From Planctomycetota bacterium (GTDB lineage: Bacteria; Planctomycetota; UBA1135; GCA-002686595): a stretch of 64,000 bases of DNA. How positions within the stretch are numbered: the stretch's first letter is position 1; every line of letters begins with the position of its first letter. The stretch spans positions 1 through 64,000 of the forward strand of contig JAKVCD010000009.1 in the NCBI GenBank assembly GCA_022446815.1, given 5' to 3'. Below, piece by piece: positions 49,885 to 57,481 of this stretch. A program made the translations under genes and the position numbers. Under the pieces are notes generated by a model. The model saw only the letters and a list, made by a program, of their open reading frames with translations, had not been told where the DNA came from and did not search any database.

Positions 49885-51496
49885 GATCACGAAGCCGAAG
49901 AAAGGATCAGCCTTCCAGGAGACGCTTCGTGATGACACTGCAGCGTCGCCCATCCGCTGGCGCTATGTCCCTCATGACCAGCTCCACCTAGCGCTCGACC
50001 CATGGTCCGGTGAGCCTGCAGAGCAGACGGGCTTGGTCCTCATCGAGTCCATCAAGCGCGGGCGCTCGAGGCCATACCACAAGCAGAAGCTCGCGTTCGT
50101 CCTCGCGAACCTGAGGTCATTCGTCTTGGAGGCTCAGGCAGCCGGACACCCAGTCCTGCACCTCACCACAGAGGGCGACTTCGCGGAGGCGCTGAGCTCT
50201 CTCTCGCATCTAGGGCCGCTGCACGTCCTCAGGCCTGCTGAGCGCGAGCTGCGTCTTGAGCTGTCTCCAATGCTAGAGGCTGGCTCGCTCATCGAGCATC
50301 CTCACCCCGGCTGGCTGACGCCGCGCGAATGGTTCCTCGAGGAGGTGGGCGCGGAGCCACCCTTCCGAATGAGCCCGCTCTATAAGCGGTTTCGCCGAGA
50401 GTCTGGCGCGCTGATGGATGGAGATGCGCCAGAGGGTGGGAAGTTCAGCTTCGACGCTGAGAATCGTCAGCCTTGGAAGGGGGCCCCCAGCGCTCCCACT
50501 GCACCGTGCTTTGAGAGGACTGAGGTCGATCTAGAGGTCGAGGCCTTGGTAGAGGAGGTCTTCACTGAGCATCCCGGGCAGACAGACCTCGGCGCGCTCC
50601 CCACGACGAGAGCGCAGGCGCTCGAAGCGCTCAGGTTCGTGGGTTCAGTCCTTGGTCCTTTCGGAACCTTCGAGGACGCCATGTCCTCCAAGAGCAGGGG
50701 GCTTTTTCACAGCCGCATGGCGTCGGCGCTGAACATCCACCGTGTCTTACCGCGTGAGCTACTTGAGCTTGTCTTAGAGGGGGACGCCCCGCTCAACAGC
50801 AGGGAGGGCTTCGTCCGCCAGCTGATCTGGAGGGAGTACGTTCACCATGTGCACGAGGTGACAGACGGCTTTCGGTCTCTGACTCTTGAGCGCGCACCGA
50901 CAGCGCGCCGAGACGCTGGCTGGTTTGGAGAGGCTGGAGCTTCGTATACCGAGGACAAGGAGCTCCACCCCAACCGCCTGCAGCAGCTGAGGGAGCTGCC
51001 GCGAGCTTACTGGAAGGCTGACTCCGGTCTCGAGTGTCTGGACGCGACAGTCCGCTCCGTGATTGAGGAGGGCTGGACGCACCACATCCCACGCTTGATG
51101 GTTCTAGGCAACATCGCGTCGCTCTTGGACGTGGAGCCGCGTCAGCTCACGGATTGGTTTCACGCGGCCTTCGTGGACGCTTACGACTGGGTGGTCGAGC
51201 CAAACGTCTTGGGCATGGGGACCTTCGCAGTAGGGGAGGCGATGATGACGAAGCCCTATGTCTCTGGGACTCCCTACATCAACAAGATGAGCGACCACTG
51301 CGAGGACTGTGAGTTGGACCCGAAGTCGACTTGCCCGCTCTCCAAGCTCTATTGGGCCTTCCTCGCGAGGCATCAGGACGCTTTTGAGGGGAACCACAGG
51401 ATGAGCATGCCGCTCCGGTCGATGCAGAAGAGGAGCGAAGAGCAGCGCTCTGCAGACGCTGCAGCGTTTGAGGAGTGGTCCTCGAAGCTCGCCTAG
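49868..51496 (+). CDS. FeS-type bacterial photolyase/cryptochrome (PhrB-like)
   Basis: 542 residues from the GTG at 49868, overlapping the amine oxidase by 17 bases. DPRP/FeS-BCP family features: DQLHLALDP near the start, RPYHKQKLAFVLANLRSF, LIWREYVHHV, HHIPRLMVLGNIASLL, and DAYDWVVEPNVLGMGTFA. Cys390, Cys478, Cys481 and Cys489 match the four [4Fe-4S] ligands of Agrobacterium PhrB: the 88- and 3-residue spacings are identical, while the last is 8 rather than 13. PhrB-type enzymes repair (6-4) photoproducts with FAD and a ribolumazine chromophore. Paired with the upstream flavin oxidase. Confidence 0.88.
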   Translation: MSAIAEITKPKKGSAFQETLRDDTAASPIRWRYVPHDQLHLALDPWSGEPAEQTGLVLIESIKRGRSRPYHKQKLAFVLANLRSFVLEAQAAGHPVLHLTTEGDFAEALSSLSHLGPLHVLRPAERELRLELSPMLEAGSLIEHPHPGWLTPREWFLEEVGAEPPFRMSPLYKRFRRESGALMDGDAPEGGKFSFDAENRQPWKGAPSAPTAPCFERTEVDLEVEALVEEVFTEHPGQTDLGALPTTRAQALEALRFVGSVLGPFGTFEDAMSSKSRGLFHSRMASALNIHRVLPRELLELVLEGDAPLNSREGFVRQLIWREYVHHVHEVTDGFRSLTLERAPTARRDAGWFGEAGASYTEDKELHPNRLQQLRELPRAYWKADSGLECLDATVRSVIEEGWTHHIPRLMVLGNIASLLDVEPRQLTDWFHAAFVDAYDWVVEPNVLGMGTFAVGEAMMTKPYVSGTPYINKMSDHCEDCELDPKSTCPLSKLYWAFLARHQDAFEGNHRMSMPLRSMQKRSEEQRSADAAAFEEWSSKLA

Positions 51497-51569
51497 GGGC
51501 CTCCTGATGAGCAACACAGTTCCTCAAAGGCCCTTGGCCTCAGGTGGATCACTCGGCGATAATCATCTC

Positions 51570-51603
51570 CACCTCGGGCGCGTCGAGGAGGCGCGCCGAG
51601 GTG
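51570..51603 (+). terminator. GC-rich hairpin between photolyase and yaaA
   Basis: CACCTCGGGCGCG (51570-51582) pairs with CGCGCCGAGGTG (51592-51603) with one bulged G and the loop TCGAGGAGG. It lies 74 bp after the photolyase stop and 35 bp before yaaA. No T run follows, so it could be a weak terminator or a transcript-end stabiliser. Confidence 0.4.
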
Positions 51604-51637
51604 ATCTCTGAACACCTGAAGGAGCCTCAGTAGCGAG

Positions 51638-52447
51638 ATGTCCGGACTCTTCACCATCCTCTCACCGGCCAAGTCCTTGCAGATGGACGGCGCCGAAGAA
51701 GCAGCCTGTAAATTCGAGGCGAGCAAGCCGCGCTTCAGCGGGCGCACGCGCGCTCTCGCCGAAGAGCTGAAGGGGCGCTCTCCGAAGGCCTTGTCATCGC
51801 TGATGTCCATCTCGCCTTCGCTCGCAGAGCTCAACGCAGAGCGCTGGCAGCAGTTCGGGGCGCGCTCGAACCCGCGCGGCGCGGCGGCGATGTGCTTCCG
51901 TGGTGACGTGTTCCAAGGCCTCGAGGCTTGGAGCATGAACAAGCGCGCCCTCAGCTGGGCGCAGGATCATGTGCGCATCCTGAGCGGTCTCTACGGCCTG
52001 CTGCGACCGCTCGATGTGATCCAGCCCTACCGCCTAGAGATGGGCACGCGTCTGCCGACAGAGGCAGGAAAGGACCTCTACGCCTTCTGGGGCGAAGAGC
52101 TCAACCGCGCCATCAGGAAGGATATGAAGGCGGCTAAGGCAGACACCTTGATCAACCTCGCGAGCGACGAGTACTCCAAGGCCGCACGGCTCCGCGAGCT
52201 CGAGCTCGACGTGCTAGACGTCAAGTTCCTCCAGAAGGACGGCGGCAAGCTCAAGTTCATCTCCTTCTTCGCTAAGCGCGCCCGCGGCCTGATGGCGAGG
52301 TGGATGTCGGACAACCGCCCTCGGACCGTGGCGGACCTCGCCGAGTTCGACCTCGACGGCTACCGCTTTCAGCCGAAGGAGGGCACCGAGCAGCTCCTCG
52401 TCTTCTCGCGCCCGCGCCCTGCGGCGGCGGGTAAGCGGGCAAGCTGA
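51638..52447 (+). CDS. yaaA: YaaA family peroxide-stress protein
   Basis: 269 residues matching YaaA/DUF328: LSPAKSLQM (residues 8-16), FRGDVFQGLEAW, SGLYGLLRPLDVIQPYRLEMG (about 115-135), NLASDEYSKAA (about 171-181), and ISFFAKRARGLMARWM. E. coli YaaA limits intracellular free iron during peroxide stress and binds DNA. The start is an ATG with no strong SD. Stands between the photolyase and the BtuF-like gene; all three may respond to oxidative or UV damage, but coregulation is not shown. Confidence 0.92.
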   Translation: MSGLFTILSPAKSLQMDGAEEAACKFEASKPRFSGRTRALAEELKGRSPKALSSLMSISPSLAELNAERWQQFGARSNPRGAAAMCFRGDVFQGLEAWSMNKRALSWAQDHVRILSGLYGLLRPLDVIQPYRLEMGTRLPTEAGKDLYAFWGEELNRAIRKDMKAAKADTLINLASDEYSKAARLRELELDVLDVKFLQKDGGKLKFISFFAKRARGLMARWMSDNRPRTVADLAEFDLDGYRFQPKEGTEQLLVFSRPRPAAAGKRAS

Positions 52448-52527
52448 GTCCGGCTGCTGGCAGGGCTGATCTTCGAGCCGGCGAGCCGCTCTCTTGCAAG
52501 CGCTGATCTGCGTGTCAGAGTGTGTGT

Positions 52528-53460
52528 ATGCGTGTCGCGAGCCTCCTACCCTCAGCTACCGAGCTGGTCTGCGCCGTCGGTGCTAAGGACCAGCTGGTCG
52601 GCGTCTCTCATGAGTGTGACTTCCCACAAGATCTCCCCGGCCTGCCGCTCCTTACCAGCACTCGCTTAGGCCCGCCGCGTTCGAGCGCAGAGATCCACGC
52701 CGAGGTCCAAGGCCTCGTCCGTGACGTCCTCAGCGTCTACTCTGTCGAAGAGGAGGCCCTGCGCGAGGCCAGACCTGATGTGATCATCACGCAGGACCTC
52801 TGCGACGTCTGCGCGGTCTCGAGAGCAGACGTGGACCAGGCGCTCTGCGCCTTGGACATGGAGGGAGTGACGGTGGTGAACCTCTCACCGACTCGACTGA
52901 GTCATGTCTTGGACGACCTCGAGCGAGTCGGAGCTGCTCTCGAGCTCTCTGGTGAGGCAGCCGCAGCTAGGGCTGGCCTCGAGGCCCGGCTGGAGGCCCT
53001 TCGTGCAAAAGCCGCGCCGCTCCCCAAGCGCCGCGTCCTCACCTTGGAGTGGATCGACCCCTTGATGGTCGGTGGGACCTGGATGCCGGAGCTGATTGAG
53101 TGCGTAGGTGGTGAGGCGCTCATCGCGCGCGCTGGAGAGCACGCGCCCATCATCGAGCCCAGCGCGCTCGCCGCGCTTGATCCAGCGCCTGACGTGGTGC
53201 TTGTGAAACCCTGTGGCTTCCCCTTGGCGAAGACTCTCCAAGAAGAGGGCGCGCTGAGAGAGCTGCTGGCTCCGCTCGGCTGGCCTGCGGTCAGAGATCA
53301 GCGAGTCTACCTCGCTGACGGCAACGCCTACTTCAACCGGCCTGGACCGCGCCTCGTCGAGTCAGCAGAGCTCCTCGCCGCCTGTGTCCACCCGGAGGTC
53401 TTTGGTGATCCAACAGAGCGCTTTCCTGGGGAGGTCGCTGTCCTGGGTTTAGGGAGTTAA
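52528..53460 (+). CDS. BtuF-like cobalamin-binding protein without signal peptide
   Basis: 310 residues from the ATG at 52528 (MRVASLLPSATELVCAVGA). Resembles the periplasmic binding proteins of BtuF/FhuD type (PF01497) with VSHECDFP near 32, DVIITQDLCDVC near 88-99, and TLEWIDPLMVGGTWMPE near 173-189. There is no signal peptide or lipobox, so this is a cytoplasmic homologue seen in many bacteria. Its ligand is not established. It sits alone, without BtuC/BtuD. Confidence 0.8.
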   Translation: MRVASLLPSATELVCAVGAKDQLVGVSHECDFPQDLPGLPLLTSTRLGPPRSSAEIHAEVQGLVRDVLSVYSVEEEALREARPDVIITQDLCDVCAVSRADVDQALCALDMEGVTVVNLSPTRLSHVLDDLERVGAALELSGEAAAARAGLEARLEALRAKAAPLPKRRVLTLEWIDPLMVGGTWMPELIECVGGEALIARAGEHAPIIEPSALAALDPAPDVVLVKPCGFPLAKTLQEEGALRELLAPLGWPAVRDQRVYLADGNAYFNRPGPRLVESAELLAACVHPEVFGDPTERFPGEVAVLGLGS

Positions 53461-53524
53461 GCAGCCTCAGTTGGGCGCTGCGCTGCTCCTCTTTGGCTGA
53501 CCGTGCGCATCTCTCCGCCACCTC

Positions 53525-53947
53525 TCAGGCGGGAGAGCCGGAGCTCAGCACGACGGTGACAAAGAGGAAGATGAGGAGCCCCAGCAGGGCTGAGTGGGCT
53601 GCGCAATAAATGGACTGAAGGTTGGGTCTCTTGAGAGCTTTGACGGAAGAGGCGATGAAGGTTACTGCGTAGAAGCAGAGCAGGCTCATGCTCAGGTAGG
53701 CGGTCCTCTCGTATGGCGAGGTCAGCTGGTGCTCTCCCGCGAAGTGGTCCATGACGAAGAGCAGGCACGCGAAGGCGAAGACGCCGATCAAGAGGCCGCT
53801 CGCACGCGTCGGATAGTGCGCGTCTGAGTGCGGGTCGCTCTCGCGGAACTCACTAGAGGCAGTGATGGCCTTGAGGAGCTGCCAAATGAGGAGGGCGGCG
53901 AGCGCGTTCACAGCCGCGAAGCCTCCAAATGGGATGAGCAGCTCCAT
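53525..53947 (-). CDS. Four-helix membrane protein of unknown function
   Basis: 140 residues with hydrophobic segments at about 5-27, 50-68, 85-104 and 115-136 (LLIPFGGFAAVNALAALLIW, GLLIGVFAFACLLFVMD, LSMSLLCFYAVTFIASS, ALLGLLIFLFVTVVLSS). No family recognised. Same strand as the beta-lactamase-fold lipoprotein upstream, with 21 bp between them, so probably cotranscribed. Confidence 0.6.
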   Translation of the reverse strand: MELLIPFGGFAAVNALAALLIWQLLKAITASSEFRESDPHSDAHYPTRASGLLIGVFAFACLLFVMDHFAGEHQLTSPYERTAYLSMSLLCFYAVTFIASSVKALKRPNLQSIYCAAHSALLGLLIFLFVTVVLSSGSPA

Positions 53948-53968
53948 CCTTAGCTAAGCCTTCTCTCA

Positions 53969-55231
53969 TCAGCGGAGCGCACGATACACCTCGTCCTCGT
54001 AAGTGCGATAGAGCTCATAGACCTCAGGGTCGTCGAAGGGGAGCAGCTGGGAGAAGGCAAAGACGGCGACGCCGCGCTCATTGTCGATGGTGTAGTAGGT
54101 GTTGAAGATGCCGGACCAGTAGCCGACCCCTTCGGGCCTTAAGCCGTCCTCAGCGCCTACCTCTAGAGCCCAAGCGAGGCTGTGTTTGTCGTCAAACTCG
54201 TCGGTGAACGTGCGATCAGCTCCCTCTTGGAAGGGTTCTAGCTGAACACTGAGCTCCGTTGGGAGCTGGTCCGAGAAGAAGAGGTCGACCCACTCTGAGC
54301 CAAGGATCCGTACTCCACCCAGAGCGCCGCCGTTCATGAGGCAGCGCAAGAAGGTGGCGTAGTCACGGGGGGTGCTGATGAGGTCGCCGCCGCCGTAGAA
54401 GCGCTCCATCGGTGCAGGCCGCATGTCTGGTGCAATGGTGAGGTCCCCTGTGAAGGGAGTCCGCATATGCAACGGGACTAAGCGCTTCATCAGTTCTGGC
54501 GAGACGTTGTAACCAGAGCTACTCATGCCCAATGGCTCGAAGATGTTGCGCTTGAAGTAGGTGTCGAGGTCTAGGCCTGAGATTCGCTCTACGACTCGCC
54601 CTGCGACTCCGACGCCGCGGCCGTAGAGCCAGCCTTCTCCGGCGTCAAAGACTCTGCGTGGCTGGATCCCAAAGCCCCAGTCGTATTGACCTTCGGGGAC
54701 CACCTCGGGTGTGGGCATGCCGCTGATCGGGTCAACCTCGACAACGCTTGCCATCTTCGGACTACTGAAGAAGTAGGCGAAGCCCGAGGTGTGTGTGAGC
54801 AGGTGACGCAGCGTCACCGGGCCCACGGGAGGACGATAGGTCCCGTCCTCCAGCAAGATCTGCACCTGCTTGAGCTCAGGGAAGACCTCTTCGAGGGGCT
54901 CGTCGAGCTCCAGGTCTCCGGCCTCTACCAGCTGTAGGGCTGCGGTCGCTGTGAGCGCCTTTGTCATCGAGGCGATCACATAGAGGGTGTCTTCATCGAC
55001 GGGCGCATCGTCCTCGATGCTCTGGCCGCCATAGGAGAAAAACTCGGTCTCACCGGTACGAGTCACATACCCGAGGACGATGTTCGGAATGTCGGCCTGC
55101 TCGGCGAGGGCGTCCACCTCGGCTGCGCGTGCTGCAGAGCTCTCTTCTAAACGGGCGCTCGTCCAAGAGTCTGTGGACTGACAGGACACGAGAGTGAGGA
55201 GCGGTAGCAGTACAGATAAATGGGAGCGCAT
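53969..55231 (-). CDS. Beta-lactamase-fold serine hydrolase (class C/EstB type), lipoprotein
   Basis: 420 residues from the ATG at 55231. Lipoprotein-like signal MRSHLSVLLPLLTLVSC. SxxK motif in ASMTKALTATAAL (Ser about 86). The Y-x-N position reads LYGRGVG around 202, as in EstB/esterase relatives rather than lactamases. HTSGF near 150 and FYGGGDLISTPRDY near 273 are typical of penicillin-binding-protein-like esterases. An esterase or transpeptidase-like role at the cell envelope is more likely than antibiotic resistance. It diverges from the membrane protein at 55398. Confidence 0.83.
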   Translation of the reverse strand: MRSHLSVLLPLLTLVSCQSTDSWTSARLEESSAARAAEVDALAEQADIPNIVLGYVTRTGETEFFSYGGQSIEDDAPVDEDTLYVIASMTKALTATAALQLVEAGDLELDEPLEEVFPELKQVQILLEDGTYRPPVGPVTLRHLLTHTSGFAYFFSSPKMASVVEVDPISGMPTPEVVPEGQYDWGFGIQPRRVFDAGEGWLYGRGVGVAGRVVERISGLDLDTYFKRNIFEPLGMSSSGYNVSPELMKRLVPLHMRTPFTGDLTIAPDMRPAPMERFYGGGDLISTPRDYATFLRCLMNGGALGGVRILGSEWVDLFFSDQLPTELSVQLEPFQEGADRTFTDEFDDKHSLAWALEVGAEDGLRPEGVGYWSGIFNTYYTIDNERGVAVFAFSQLLPFDDPEVYELYRTYEDEVYRALR

Positions 55232-55397
55232 GGCGGTATTTGTGAGCATCGGCTGATGGGGAGGTCCCTTTCTACCATCAGGCTCAGGGCATGTCGCTCC
55301 CCTCGCGCTCGTGGAGAGCTCCCTAGCGCGGGCGGAGAACGAAGCTCCATTCCCCTAGGGGATAGTTATGGTCCATGAGATGACCTAGGTTCTCGTC

Positions 55398-55835
55398 GTG
55401 AGCACGATTGAAATGACGCTGTGGGCCCACGCCATCAGCACCCTCGTCATGGTGGGGGTGATTTGGTTCGTGCAGGTCGTTCACTACCCGCTCTTTGCGC
55501 TGGTCTCCGAGAAGACATACAGGGCCTATCAAGAGAGCCATCTCGCGCGGACAGGGTGGGTGGTCGGACCACCCATGCTGCTGGAAGCGGGGACGGCTTC
55601 AGCGCTCTTCCTCATGTCTGAGGAGCTAGAGGCGGACTGGCTCGTATGGGTCAGCTTCTTACTCTTGGTCCTGGTCTGGGGGCTGACAGCGGTCTTCTCT
55701 GTGCCAGCGCATGGGAGGCTCGCTCAGGGCTTCGACGCCAAAGTGCATCGGCGGCTGGTCGCTACGAACTGGCTCAGGACCTTCGCTTGGACCGGGCGGG
55801 GTGTCTGCTCTGTCTGGCTCCTCATCTCTCTATAG
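55398..55835 (+). CDS. Four-helix membrane protein of unknown function
   Basis: 145 residues, GTG start. Hydrophobic segments at about 5-29 (TLWAHAISTLVMVGVIWFVQVV), 55-73, 82-102 (WVSFLLLVLVWGLTAVF) and 128-143. Motif VQVVHYPLFALV near the N-terminus. No family assigned. The YdjM-like gene starts 51 bp further on the same strand. Confidence 0.6.
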   Translation: MSTIEMTLWAHAISTLVMVGVIWFVQVVHYPLFALVSEKTYRAYQESHLARTGWVVGPPMLLEAGTASALFLMSEELEADWLVWVSFLLLVLVWGLTAVFSVPAHGRLAQGFDAKVHRRLVATNWLRTFAWTGRGVCSVWLLISL

Positions 55836-55885
55836 CGGCAGCTTCGCTCTCTAGATTCGTCGCCGAGCTGTGCCAAAATGTCTCC

Positions 55886-56899
55886 GTGGACATCATCACT
55901 CAAGGCGTCATAGGTGCTGTCGCAGCCCAGGCCTTCGCGCGGCCGGAGCACCAACGAAGGGCCGCTCTCGCGGGCGGCCTAGGCGGGCTCCTCCCGGACG
56001 CGGACGTCTTGATCAGCTCGGCTACAGATCCGCTGCTCTCGCTGGAGTATCACCGCCACTTCACGCACTCCATCGCCTTTGTGCCTCTGGGGGCGCTCAT
56101 CGCCGGGAGCCTGGCTTGGCTCCTCTTGCGCTGTAGGGTCCCCTGGAGCGCGCTCTTCTTGCCTGCGCTCATAGGCTGGGCGACTCATGGGCCCATAGAC
56201 GCGAGCACGAGCTACGGGACGCGCCTCTACTGGCCCTTCTCAGATGAACGGGTGGCGTGGAACCTGATCTCAATCATTGACCCTCTCTTCACGGTCCCGC
56301 TCATCATCGCCTGCATCTGGGGCGTGCGCCGACTGCTGGCGAAGCCGCCTCGGGTAGCGCTCGGCCTCTGCGTGGCCTATCTCTGCCTGTGCTCTGTGCA
56401 GCACGCGAGGGCACTCGGCGCCCTCGAGCGGCTCGTTGAAGAGCGCGGTCACGCTGATGCGGCTCGCTTAGAGGCTAAGCCGTCGCTTGGGAACAACTTG
56501 CTCTTTCGCTGCTTCTACGAGCTCGGCGGTGAGTATCACGTTGAGGCCATCAGGGTCCCTTGGTGGGGGCCAGCGGCTACGCTAGGGGGGGAGAGGCACC
56601 CAGTCTTTGACGCAGAGGATTTCTCTAGGCGCTTTGATCTTGATCAAGTGCAGCGCAGGGACATCGAGCGCTTTCGAGTCTTCAGCGACGGCTTCCTGAT
56701 TGAAGACTCACGCTTCGAAGGCGTCGTCAGCGACTTCCGCTACGCCGCCCTTCCAGGCTCTGTCGCGCCGCTTTGGGGCGTCGAGGTCAGCGGCTTGTCT
56801 CCAGGAGAGCACGTCCGCTTCGCGCGCTTCAACCGCTTCGATCCAGGGATGAGGGAGCGACTCCTCTCGCAGCTGCGGGGGGAGGTGTCTTTCGATTGA
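55886..56899 (+). CDS. YdjM/DUF457-like metal-dependent membrane hydrolase
   Basis: 337 residues from the GTG at 55886. An in-frame reading to 55646 runs into the preceding gene and is rejected. The N-terminal half has about five helices and the DUF457 signature: LPDADVLIS near 38, HRHFTHSIAF near 55, GWATHGPIDASTSYGTRLYWPFSD near 97-120. His/Asp residues in these motifs are the presumed metal ligands. The C-terminal half is soluble. E. coli YdjM is LexA-regulated; no LexA box was seen here. Confidence 0.82.
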   Translation: MDIITQGVIGAVAAQAFARPEHQRRAALAGGLGGLLPDADVLISSATDPLLSLEYHRHFTHSIAFVPLGALIAGSLAWLLLRCRVPWSALFLPALIGWATHGPIDASTSYGTRLYWPFSDERVAWNLISIIDPLFTVPLIIACIWGVRRLLAKPPRVALGLCVAYLCLCSVQHARALGALERLVEERGHADAARLEAKPSLGNNLLFRCFYELGGEYHVEAIRVPWWGPAATLGGERHPVFDAEDFSRRFDLDQVQRRDIERFRVFSDGFLIEDSRFEGVVSDFRYAALPGSVAPLWGVEVSGLSPGEHVRFARFNRFDPGMRERLLSQLRGEVSFD

Positions 56900-56951
56900 G
56901 ATCCTGCAGCGCGACCTCATGAGCGTGGTGCGACGGGTATTGGCAGATCCC

Positions 56952-57425
56952 TCAGCTCGCTGAGCGCTCGTTCTCAGCGCTCGAGGGAGTCCACCAGCCG
57001 AGGCTCGTCGCGATGAAATAGACCGGCCCAACGAGGAGCTGGACGAGGTTGTCCTTGAACGCTGGGGCGCGCCCTTCATAGCGGAGGTGTCCGACCAGCT
57101 GCGCGACCCAAGCTAGGAGAGCCACCCCGATCACGGCCTCCGTCGAAGAGAGCCTCCCGACGTAGAGGCAAAGGGCCGAGAAGGGGACCATCACCAACGC
57201 CAGCCTTGGAGACATGTAGATGTACCAGAGGGCAGCGAGCGCGAAGACAGGGTGAGCGAGGGTCACGCTGTATTCAGCGAGCTCGAGACCTAGCGGCACC
57301 CAGTCCAACATCGCGAGGACGTGATACACGATGAGCGGGATCGCCACCTTGTGGATGGCCACGTTCGTGGGATCCGTGTGGTAGGCATAGTAGTCACCGA
57401 AGAGTCGCTCGAGGCTCGGGCGCAT
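56952..57425 (-). CDS. Mpo1-like (DUF962) membrane dioxygenase
   Basis: 157 residues from the ATG at 57425 (MRPSLERLFGDYYAYHTDP). Family motifs: HTDPTNVAIHKVAIPLIVYH near 16-36, VAQLVGHLRYEGRAPAFKDNL near 108-128, LLVGPVYF. Four hydrophobic segments place the protein in the membrane. Yeast Mpo1 is an Fe(II)-dependent dioxygenase that removes one carbon from 2-hydroxy fatty acids, and the conserved His residues are kept here. Lies 56 bp downstream of an aldehyde dehydrogenase on the same strand. Confidence 0.85.
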   Translation of the reverse strand: MRPSLERLFGDYYAYHTDPTNVAIHKVAIPLIVYHVLAMLDWVPLGLELAEYSVTLAHPVFALAALWYIYMSPRLALVMVPFSALCLYVGRLSSTEAVIGVALLAWVAQLVGHLRYEGRAPAFKDNLVQLLVGPVYFIATSLGWWTPSSAENERSAS

Positions 57426-57481
57426 GCAGAGAGAGTAGCCGCTTGTAGGGAGGGAGAGCGAGCGGGGGCTCGCGTCTAGAG

